From NCBI GenBank assembly GCA_024734495.1, contig JALMQS010000615.1, positions 1,085,173 to 1,149,172 on the forward strand: 64,000 bases of DNA, given 5' to 3'. This document shows positions 55,175 to 64,000 of the stretch, piece by piece. The notes under the pieces are model-generated. The model had not been told where the DNA came from. It searched no databases and saw only the letters and a program-made list of their open reading frames with translations. Position 1 is the stretch's first letter. Every line of letters begins with the position of its first letter. This DNA comes from Forficula auricularia (Eukaryota; Arthropoda; Insecta; Dermaptera; Forficulidae). Both the position numbers and the translations under genes were made by a program.

Positions 55175-56560
55175 ACCGGGTGATTCAATAAGGGTGACGA
55201 GGTACCGTATCTCAGGAACTAATAATCGTAGAAGTTTGGGAAAAAATCCTTCAGAGGAAATCGACCAAGAAAAATTGCTGGAAATATTTCTTAAGTTCAT
55301 ACGTCCATCGCTAGGTGGCTAAATAGCTTCAATCGTATAAAAAATGCAATTTTCTCAAAAATTTTACAAAATAAGTTTAGAAATGAATACTCTCACGTTA
55401 ATGTCACCATAATAGTCCATCTTTTTGATAAATGACTTTTTATTGTAGGACGTAAAATAAAGGCGGGAGGGGATGCTAAACTTTTATGGACTCTAGTGTC
55501 TATAACTTAAGTTTGACTTAACGGAAATTTGTTAACAAGGTCTGGTTCAAGAAAGGAAGGTTTGGTGAATAAAATAAAAAAACATCCATGCCATTCTAGT
55601 TCTTGCCGCCCTCGCTAAGGGGTGTGTTTTATAAAGTTAAATGTTTTATTAATTTTGCTCTGAAATCTTAAATAGAACCGTATAATTATTTTATTAAATT
55701 CAGAAAGTAGATCAAATTTGCAACAAAATATGCCCAAACTGCATGTCGATATCTTTATTCGTTTAACAGTTATTGCTTAAAGAATATTTTATTAACGAAT
55801 TTATTAAAGAAACAAAATAGGTAATTGAGTTTTCAATTTTTTTGTAATTAGATATTTTGTCTGAAGGATATTTTGTCGGGGGCTGAAATGTCGCGGAATC
55901 GAATATTTCGAGAGGTCAATTTGCTAGCACCATATTCAATGTAATGACCCATAAATAATATTCTCATCTATTTGAAAAACAATATTATTTCAAACGTCAT
56001 TAATAACAAAATAATAATAAAACAATTTGAATGATGTTTTTATTTTGTTATTAATGTAACGTAATCGTTGTATTATAAGAACGTTAAAGAACTTTAGAGC
56101 AACAAAAATGGTATCACTGAGACAACAACAGTGATGTTCACCGCATTCTTAAGTATCAATGGTTTTATTTGACTATAAGGAAAGATAGACTCCAAATTTA
56201 GTATTTTTTTCCTTATATTACAAATTTTTTGAGGGGTGATACTACTAACAATAATACTATTTTTCTTTTTCTATCCTTTCTTTTATTGATTCCTAGGTGC
56301 GGGGAATCCCAAACCTCCTTTTGTGGAACCTTGATTTAGGACATACTTGATGGCTTTGAAGCATTAATTCCATCAACCACTGAGCTCGCCTAGCTCTTAC
56401 GCAGCTTTCATTCTTCTGCGCTCAAATGGTTGCCTAACTACAGGCGCACCAACTTTATAAGACTACATTTCGATGATTTTAATTAGTACAGCTATTATTA
56501 GTAAATTATTTTTTACTTTATTATTAAATATATGTCTATTTACTTAGTTTATCTTATCTT
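55175..56560. other. AT-rich intergenic DNA with a MITE-like start
   Basis: TACCGGGTGATTCAATAAGG at 55176 looks like the end of a mariner-type MITE, but I found no matching right end. No gene is supported in the rest. Confidence 0.4.
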
Positions 56561-56569
56561 ATTATATTA

Positions 56570-58990
56570 TTAAATGAGCAATTAATTATATACATGGAGT
56601 GCCTAGCGAAACCACCGCTAGGGAACGAACTAAAGGCAACGAAGCTGTATCTCTCGCGCATGGTGGTTTCTTGGAGTGACATTACCTCCCCGTGGTCTAG
56701 GTGGATATCCGTACCTTTCGGAGAACTAAACATGTCACCTTTGGCGAAGTACGCATTATTGTCATCTAGATATATATAGTGGTATACACCATGTTCTTAG
56801 TATATTTAGAGATTGTCCTGGAAATGCTTTTTATGCCAAGGTGTCAATATAATATAGTAGTGAAACTACATATATATGGCCATTGGCCCTGAACTGGTGT
56901 ACAAAACTTTGATTCGGGATCCTCCCTGATGGCCTGCAGCATGTTAATCCCCTTTACAGCGGTACAGAGCAAGATTTATGGGGCTTAATCTTGCAGTAGC
57001 GTGTGCAGTACAGTCTTGGTACAGTAGTTTCGGGCTCATGCCTTGCCGTATACCGCGGTAATCATACCCTAACAACTGGTTACCATTCCTTCTGTTTGAT
57101 TCTTCTCTCGTGGTCGCGCACCTGGTACTGTACTGGTGGCTGCTGTGCTTGATGAGATGGTGAACGGGTCAAGGTAGTAACATAAATAGACGGACAAGAT
57201 CTCACAGTAACCAGTTAATGTCGGCTTGACCCAAAACGTTGGCCCTGCTGACTGTAACGTGGTCATATGACATGCGCGACCCGACTGATCTATGGCATAA
57301 CAGCACCATAAAATACCGTAGGGTAGAAACGCTAAAGTACCTGCGGCAATAAGCTTGCTAGTGGGTGGACGCGAGGACTGACACATGCTAAACCGCACTT
57401 GCCGATTCTGTATAGTATCAATAGCACCTAACGATTCTGGTGACTGTTGATGAAGTCCAGGTTTGAAGTGCATGGTTGATGGTGGCCACGCAGACTTGAT
57501 AAGCACAATAGAACGAAGAACTGTCAATTACTGTGGCTAAGGGCCATCAGTATTACTCTTTGATGATCATTTTCTATGTCATAAGACAGACGCCAGCAGT
57601 TGGTGCTGCTGCTAGGAGGTTGCTTATCAACGAATAGCAGCTGTGGGACTGCTAGAGCTTGGAGAATGGAGAAGTTGGGTCGGTGAGATAGCAGTTCTTG
57701 CTTCTCCCGTATGGTGACTTTATGTTAGGATGGTATAGATATTAGCTTAAACATCCTGATGAGAAACACTCGTATAGGGTTGTGGCTGCACAAAGTTGGC
57801 CATGTGGGGGTTTCTCGTTGCGCTGTTCAGTCTCCATGGTGGCGGTGCTGCGGCATGTCTACGTAACAGGGACTGACAAACCTGCAAGTCTACTGGTGTC
57901 GGGAAGGGGTAAGGGGGGGGGTGGGAGGAGCTACGTCTCTCGGGTTGATAGGATGGTTCGCATATGCTGGGCAATTGCGTTCCTCACGCGCATTGTGTTC
58001 TGCCTAAGTCTCTTAGGCAGCATGTTAGGAAGCATGGAGAGTGGCGCCCTTCATGCAGGGGACAACCAAATGCCAATCAGCGCGGGCCGGGGACGTCCGT
58101 GTAATGAACCGGCTCGCGTTTCATGAATGGATTTATCCCTCATGATAAAGTACCTAGCTAAACCTCTGATTTAAAGCGGCCCAGTGAACATATCTGACAG
58201 TGGGTAAAGCTATAATTTAATTGACGTCTTCTGTCCCCTGAAGACATAGAGCGTGGCAACCCTCGTTGATGTGCATGCCAGTCTGTACGCATTTGAATGG
58301 GATGCGTATGCAAATGGCCTTGGGTCCTTGGACTTAAGGTCATGGCAGAAGAGGTTGCCGACTTCCAGACTTAAAATGCGAAACTTGAATTGGCGCTACA
58401 AGATGACGGGTCCGTGGGCCAAGCGGACGACCAGTCACGGACGTTAGTTGGAGATCTGATCTCCTTATCTTATAGCGGTCGAACGTAGCGGGACACGGCT
58501 CGAACAATTGGTGCACGCACTTGTCAGGCCTGGATGAGGTTGCAATCATTCCAGGTTAACAAATTGCACATGCGGTCGATCTTGAACCGTGGATTGCGGG
58601 AAGCGATTTCCGAATCAGAAGAGCTGAAGTATGGAAAGAAAGCTCGCCTAACCACACCAAAGGTTATAAAACTAGTGGTAGTACGGTGATTGGGGAGCCC
58701 ATAGGGAGTGCGTCCCTACCCCAATCAATGAGGAAAGGACTCGTACTGACACATGGGTTTTGCTGGATAGTTGTTTTCAACTCGCTAGATGTTGATACCT
58801 TCAACACTTGCGAGGGTGAAATATACCCCCGCTATATTTCACGTATACCTTTGCGTATATACGCCATTACGTGGTTCTTTCGTGGCTACATAAATGACGA
58901 GAGTCTTGTGTGAGCTGGTTGCGCGTGCGAGATAAGGCCCACGGTGTCAGGTGCTCCATGTTAAACAATCCGGTGCGTCCTGCACTGTCC
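56570..58990. other. GC-richer island of unknown origin
   Basis: G+C rises to about half over 2.4 kb (hand counts of single lines) against roughly one third around it. It has no simple repeats, no terminal repeats that I could find and no recognisable protein. The longest open stretch is 57069-57527 on the minus strand. A + strand stretch at 56594-56779 reads SPWSRWISVPFGELNMSPLA, unrecognised. Confidence 0.45.
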
Positions 58991-59220
58991 GATATATATA
59001 TGCTCTTCTTCAGTGCACGTCGGCCAAGTCACAGAAATACACACAATTGATCTCCAGCAGACGTTTTACATACAGAATCATTTCACTGGTAAGAAGTTAT
59101 TCTATCAGAACAATTGCGATTTATTAATGTTTGTGTTTATTTTTAGTTTATTTTTGTTTATATTTTTAAATTTTGTATATATATAATAATTTCTGCCAAC
59201 GAAAATCTATGATTGAAATA

Positions 59221-60078
59221 ATAAATAAATAAATAAATCTTTATTCCTCTACCTGCTTAGAGGCACAAGACCTCGGTGGCTAGGTCCTCCAAACATCAAT
59301 ACAATCTAGCTACAATACAACCATAGATTTCCATTAAAAGACAAAAAGTTATTTAAAAATTATGCGCAAAAACCCGATACCAGGAGCAAGCGACGCATTA
59401 GCCATCCCGGCATTTGCCATAAGTTGTTAAGGAAACCTGGTCAAAACCTTAACAAGGATGGTATGGCCTCTCTCTACCTCACCTAATCTCTGCTTGTGAG
59501 AACTAAATAAAGTTTTTTACATTTCTAGGACTTTAAAACTTGACAAAATTTATAATTGATTTAATCATAGGGGGCAGAAGACTATAATCTCAAGTAGTAA
59601 TAAATAGACAGACTTCCACGAATCAATGCCAGATCCTACAAATGAATGCAAACCTACATATTAATATCTGAATTAACTAACTTGTAGAAGCCAGACTGTA
59701 TTTAAATTAATACCATTCTCCCCTATATCCTTATAATCTATATAACCATCTGAATCATTCACATAACAAAAATACCACCACAGGTTTCAACACCTATACT
59801 TCTAGTCCCAACCCTGGATTGACTATTCCTTTTAACCATATTATCTAAACAAAAAAAAAAATATTTTAAAAATAAACAAAATATTTACCCTAGTAACGCA
59901 GAGATTTCCTTATTCCAGCCTAATTTCAAAACCAACCCTTGCTTTTCCTATCGCTAAATGGAAAGAAGAGTTAACAAGCCCCCCTCCCCAAAAGAGACAA
60001 AAAAAGAACTAATAAAAATCTACCAAAAAGCTTCAAATTCGAAAGACAACTTTTTGTTTACCCACCAGACTTCAAAGA
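59221..60078. repeat. Long dispersed repeat, copy 2
   Basis: Nearly identical to 24685-25615 in the same orientation, with a few small deletions (for example about 55 bp missing near 59310). It lies about 450 bp before the secreted-precursor gene. Confidence 0.8.
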
Positions 60079-60430
60079 GACCTAACCTAAGTCAAATCTT
60101 TGAAAATTTCTACAGTGTGTAACAAATAACTTAATTAGCATAAATTTTGACAATCACAGGTAGAGAGCATTGCAAGTAAAAGTACAAGATGGCCAAATGA
60201 CTATATTGTAGATATAATTCAGTAATTCCCATGATATCAGATTTGAATAAAAAATACAATATTTCTTTTAAAATTGAGTTTATGAATCAAAGCAAGAGGT
60301 GAGCGAGTTCAAGTTCAAGTTTGATAAGACGAGAAAATAAGATACGAGTTATTTAATAAAACGTTATTAGAGAGAGAGAGACACTCGCCATTCTCTTGAG
60401 GAGAGAATTCGAGGCTGGGTTTGTCCCCCT

Positions 60431-60498
60431 CGGGGATTCACTCTGACGGGATTTCTCTCGTCATATAAAACACATGGGTTCTCTCTCGAAGGATCATT
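60431..60498 (+). promoter_or_regulatory. Rel/NF-kB-type promoter with TATA box and initiator
   Basis: GGGATTTCTC at 60447-60456 fits the insect kB consensus GGGRNYYYYY exactly. GGGGATTCAC at 60431-60440 fits except for one base. TATAAAA is at 60463-60469, and TCATT with A at 60496 is a fitting initiator 33 bp further on. GATAAG at 60323 and a second GATA near 60341 lie upstream. Paired kB and GATA sites close to a TATA box are the known layout of insect immune-inducible genes. Confidence 0.65.
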
Positions 60499-60537
60499 CT
60501 TCTTTCAAGCTGAGGATCCAACAAGACACGCGTTGCA

Positions 60538-62986
60538 ATGGTGAGTAGAATATTATTTTATTTAATTTCATTACTTTATTGTATATTATTATTATTCTCT
60601 AAATTAGTATTATAGGCTACAAACAACCGGTTTAATTATTTTAATTCCACTCTATTAAAAGTTTAATAATAAAATATCACTAAGTACTCAGGGACGTAAC
60701 TAGGCCGTATTTCACCCGGGGCAAGAAATAAATTTGCGCCACCCCCCCCTCCTAGGCAGGCGCGGATCCAGACCTCTGATTTGGGGGGGGGCGGTCACCG
60801 GTATATAAGATCTACTTTTGATCTCGGAAGTGTGTCGCGATCGAATTGTCCAAGCGGGGGGGGGGCAGAGACTCCGCCCCCCCCCCTACATAGAACTTTA
60901 TTTTCTTCAATTTTAAAAATTTAATGTTATAAAAAAAAATTAAATAAACATATAAAAAATGTTGATCTCCAATGCTTTGGGGGGGGGGGGGTCAGAGACT
61001 CCTCCGCCCCTCCCCTACATAGAACTTTATTTTCTTTCAATTTTAAAATTTAATGTTATAAAAAAAAATAATTAAATAAACATATAAAAAATGTTGATCT
61101 CCCCCTTTGGGGGGGGGGGGGCAGTCAAACTTATTTTCCCTCTGAAAGTTCGTTTTTGGCGCCCCTCTGATTTTGGCGCCCTGGGCTGCCGCCCCGCCCG
61201 CTCCCCCCCTAGTTACGTCCCTGTAAGTACTCACTAATGAATTTTAATTTATCCAATGCGATGCATGGATAAAGTATTGTAATCGGTCTCTCGGCAATCC
61301 CAAATTCAAAAGGTCCCCAGGTAAAGAATACGAAACCCATAGTCTCAATTAAATTCACAAATTGTAGTATTCATTTAGTTTGAATTTTAGTATCTGCCGG
61401 TTTTGCCAAAAATTATATGGGGTCTCGTCCAGAAGCCAAAAAGTGAGACTTTTTTATTTAGTCTGTCTGTATCATATATACAGGGTGTTTCAAGGAGGAA
61501 TAGTAAATATTTTAGTAGGTGGTAGTATAGACGAATTGCAACATAAAAATGGCATATAACAAGTGTTAAATAAGAATGTGATGGCTATTTTTGATTTTAA
61601 GTCAACGTGGACTTCAACTAGCCAGTGATATCTGATTAATAATAAATAAATAAACATATTAATTTGCAACGAAATTTTCTCTGGAGAGAGACGGACTGGT
61701 AGAAATTTTAATTGAATGTAATGGAAGGCAGCCCAAGGTGGGGTGAGGAAAGAAAAAATTAACACATACAAGGTGTAATTTATTGAATCCTTCCTCCTTT
61801 CAAACCGATGTTTCGGAGGATTTCTCCTCTTCTTCAGAGTTTTCAAAAGGGTCGAATGAATGAAACAAATAAAATGTTCTCTTTCTTTCATTTTCAACAA
61901 AGGCATAGAGAAGGCATGCCTTTGTCAAAAATGAAGAAAGTTTTTGAACACTACTGTGGAGAGAAGAAGGAAACATTTTATTTGTTTCATTCATTGACCT
62001 CTTTGAAACCCTGAAGAAGGAGGGAAAAATCACTCCGAAACGTCGGTTTGAAAGGAAAGGAGGAAGGATTCCAATAAATTACACCTTATTTTATATGTGT
62101 TAATTTTTTCTTTACCTCACTACCTCTTGGGCTGCCTTCCATTACATTCAATTAAAACATATTAATATTTAAAATGACTTTCGATAACGTCTAGCAACGA
62201 TCCGTTGTAGATTATTTAATTTACTAATGATGATTAAAATTTTTCATAATAAGAACTTAATCTAAACCTTGGTGAGAATGAATTCTTTACAATTTGTGTA
62301 GAAAATCGATTTTAATTTGTTTTTATTATTTTCAGATGCGATCCGCCTTCCTCTTGCTAGCAGTCGTAGCTTCTATATGTGCAATTGAGAATCCAAGGGA
62401 TACACCCCAAACTACTCAGCAACCTGGACGACCTGAAGCTGAGGTATTAATTACTAAACGCCCCTTCTGGCTTAACAAAAAGGAGAAATCGGAAGTTGAT
62501 GAACCTGACGTTTTGATCACTCAAGAAGAGTCTGAAGCTGAATACTGGGCCAACAAAAAAGGGGAGCAACATTCAAGTGACCAGAATCCTTCACGAATCC
62601 CTCATAAAAGACTCCGTCGAGAATATAATCTTATCCAAGAGTGGTTGAACATGTGTGTACATTGCAACAAAATGGAATTAGATATGATTATAACAATGCT
62701 AAGATTTCCACGATTGACGGGTCATGGTCAGCGACCAATCACGGAGATCCGATTGCCTGGGGATCCTGCAAAACCCAATCGTGGATCGGCAGATGGACAT
62801 GTCACCTATCATAAAAACGTGGGTCTCGTCGGACATGCCTCTGCTCAGGGAGAATTGTACAAAAGTAAGGACAGGAATACAGTTGTCACGGGACAAGCCG
62901 ACGTTTCTAAAGTACTCGTCGGTCCAGCAGCTCGGCATTCCAAACCTGACGCAGCTGTGGCTGTTCAAGTCCAACATAACTTTTAA
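60538..62986 (+). CDS. Secreted, probably immune-inducible peptide precursor (two exons)
   Basis: Exon 1 ends GCAATG|GTGAGT (60538-60540 is the only coding triplet). Exon 2 runs 62336-62986 after acceptor TTATTTTCAG, phase 0, giving 217 residues. Numbering from the exon 2 Met: signal peptide 1-16 (SAFLLLAVVASICA), an acidic proregion with two related blocks (EVLIT 36-40 and DVLIT 58-62; FWLNKK 44-49 and YWANKK 70-75), and a furin-like KRLRR at 91-95. Next come a CVHC pair at 107-110 and a basic, Gly/Ala/Val-rich C-terminal region with alternating polar and nonpolar residues ending QVQHNF. This layout (signal, proregion, dibasic cleavage, basic Gly-containing tail) and the kB promoter suggest an antimicrobial peptide. 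I cannot place it in attacin, coleoptericin or hymenoptaecin from sequence alone. The 1.8-kb intron holds two transposon insertions. Confidence 0.72.
60689..61223. mobile_element. hAT-like element with 8-bp target duplication
   Basis: The ends CAGGGACGTAACTAG and CTAGTTACGTCCCTG are perfect inverses. TAAGTACT at 60681-60688 is repeated at 61224-61231. Inside is a nested GC-run MITE with a tandem duplication of about 118 bp (TACATAGAACTTTATTTTCT twice). It lies in the single intron of the secreted-precursor gene. Confidence 0.85.
61714..62153. mobile_element. Inverted-repeat element with the best hammerhead-like motif
   Basis: TGAATGTAATGGAAGGCAGC and its inverse at 62125-62153 bound it; the arms extend about 150 bp. 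62001-62054 reads CTTTGAAACC, CTGAAGA, A, GGAG...CTCC, GAA-ACGT-C, GGTTTGAAAG. The two flanks can pair over ten positions with one mismatch. Confidence 0.75.
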
Positions 62987-63090
62987 GTTTTATTTATTAT
63001 CCGACCAGCTGGTTATTAAAGACACCATGTACACCTATCTATTTTTTTATTTAATGTAAATATTTATTTATTTATTATATTTTTCTACAG

Positions 63091-63102
63091 AATAAAATAA
63101 AC
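63091..63102 (+). terminator. Candidate polyadenylation signal of the secreted-precursor gene
   Basis: AATAAAATAAA begins about 105 bp after the stop at 62986 and fits a normal short 3' UTR. Confidence 0.5.
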
Positions 63103-63239
63103 TGCAACGGATCGTTGCTAAAACTTTATCCAAATTCATTTGAAATATTAATATGTTTGTTCCTTTATTATTAATCAGATATCACTTGCAATTTGTAGTT
63201 CATATTGACATTAATTCAAAAATAATTCTCATTTAATAG

Positions 63240-63560
63240 TCGAGGAATAACCATTCTACATTGGATTTTTGACGTTTCGGTTTTTATTGGTAACCATTGC
63301 TGAAGACATGGAGGAATCGACTTAAAATCAAAAATAACGATCGATTCTTATCTAATACTAGAGGAATAACCTTATTGCGTTCCATTTTTGATGTTTCGAC
63401 TATTAATGGCAACCTCTACTGAAAAACGTGGAAGAATAGACTTAAAATCAAAAAAGACTAAATTCTTTTTTGGTAAACAACTCAAGCTTGTGAATCAATC
63501 GCTATTTTTGGCTTAAAGTCGATTCCTCTATGTCTTCAGCAAAGGTAAGGGATAAGAAAA
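63240..63560. repeat. Decayed repeat with CGAAAC-type motif
   Basis: TTTTTGACGTTTCGGTTTTT and TTTTTGATGTTTCGACTATT occur 120 bp apart. GCTGAAGACATGGAGGAATC and its inverse near 63520 suggest an inverted-repeat element. No gene is supported in the last 440 bp of the window. Confidence 0.45.
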
Positions 63561-64000
63561 CAACGCTGTTGCTATGGTTACTTATAAAATTTCCTCCCAA
63601 ATTTTTAGCATTTCACAGAGAGAAGCCTATCCATTCTTATTTAAGCAAGGCTAAATGTGCTATATTAAAGCGTTCAAATGAATAAATTTTAAAGAATTTA
63701 AAAAATTAAAAAAGTACTATCTTACTCTGGAGTAAAGTACTTTAAAATATAATTTTACTAAAAACTTTACTTAACCTTTTTTGTGGTCCCCAAGGGACTT
63801 AATTAGGATATTAAATTTCATCAAAATTGGTTAAGTCATTTTCAAGATATTTAGAAAAAACTAAAAAAGTACTGAAATAAAGTACTAATGTTTGTGGGCC
63901 GATATATACCAAAAACTAATCAGCGCTTCATTTTGTTAAAAGAATGCTAGGTTTTCAATTTCATTTCAATCGGTGCAACGGTGTGGAAAAAATCGTGGGC

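Noticed and set aside
57069..57527. 152-codon minus-strand ORF as a gene
   Set aside because: No recognisable domain, no start context and no neighbours; higher G+C makes longer chance ORFs more likely. It is kept only as part of the GC island.
61800..62014. 68-codon ORF in the intron of the secreted-precursor gene
   Set aside because: It lies fully within an inverted-repeat element and overlaps an ORF on the other strand; no coding signal.

Overview
This is an insect nuclear DNA window: AT-rich, intron-rich and crowded with transposable elements. Two protein-coding genes are well supported, both on the + strand. The organism cannot be named from the sequence. The main gene is an insect laccase-family multicopper oxidase relative, best matched to the multicopper oxidase-related protein (MCORP).

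MCORP spans about 4.3-55.0 kb. Eleven coding exons can be joined with consistent splice phases into a 608-residue protein, so about 1.8 kb of coding sequence is spread over about 50 kb. The first exon exists in two forms (4324-4423 and 8717-8816). Both are exactly 100 nt from ATG to donor, both are phase 1, and they encode ungapped, related membrane-anchor sequences. The remaining exons are 22335-22434, 22615-22741, 28656-28866, 34553-34719, 34931-35120, 38077-38258, 41446-41596, 44560-44775, 50615-50845 and 54801-54952. Two of the four copper-binding motifs are intact (HWH and HxxHxH). The HxH of the second motif is Q-V-I, and the whole His-Cys-His type-1 motif is gone, so ordinary laccase chemistry is unlikely. 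Intron 9 has a GC-AG boundary. The donor of intron 10 sits in a 27-bp in-frame tandem repeat that offers four donors.

The second gene (60538-62986) has a one-codon first exon behind a compact promoter (two NF-kB/Rel-like sites, TATA, initiator). It encodes a 217-residue secreted precursor that looks like an immune-inducible, antimicrobial-peptide-type protein. Its family is not recognised.

Nearly everything else is mobile DNA. It includes a Gypsy-type LTR at the left edge, fragments of at least three non-LTR retrotransposons, a broken Tc1-type transposase, tRNA-derived SINEs, hAT-like elements, Helitron-like elements, MITEs, and several recurring families with terminal inverted repeats, many nested. 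One non-LTR copy at 11.1-12.2 kb is flanked by a 221-bp direct duplication. Several inverted-repeat elements carry a motif that can be read as a hammerhead ribozyme, CTGANGA plus one base, a stem, then GAAA and a self-complementary stem III. A 90-bp minisatellite (40.2-40.8 kb) and an unexplained GC-richer island (56.6-59.0 kb) complete the layout. A possible minus-strand exon of an unidentified gene lies at 2577-2783.
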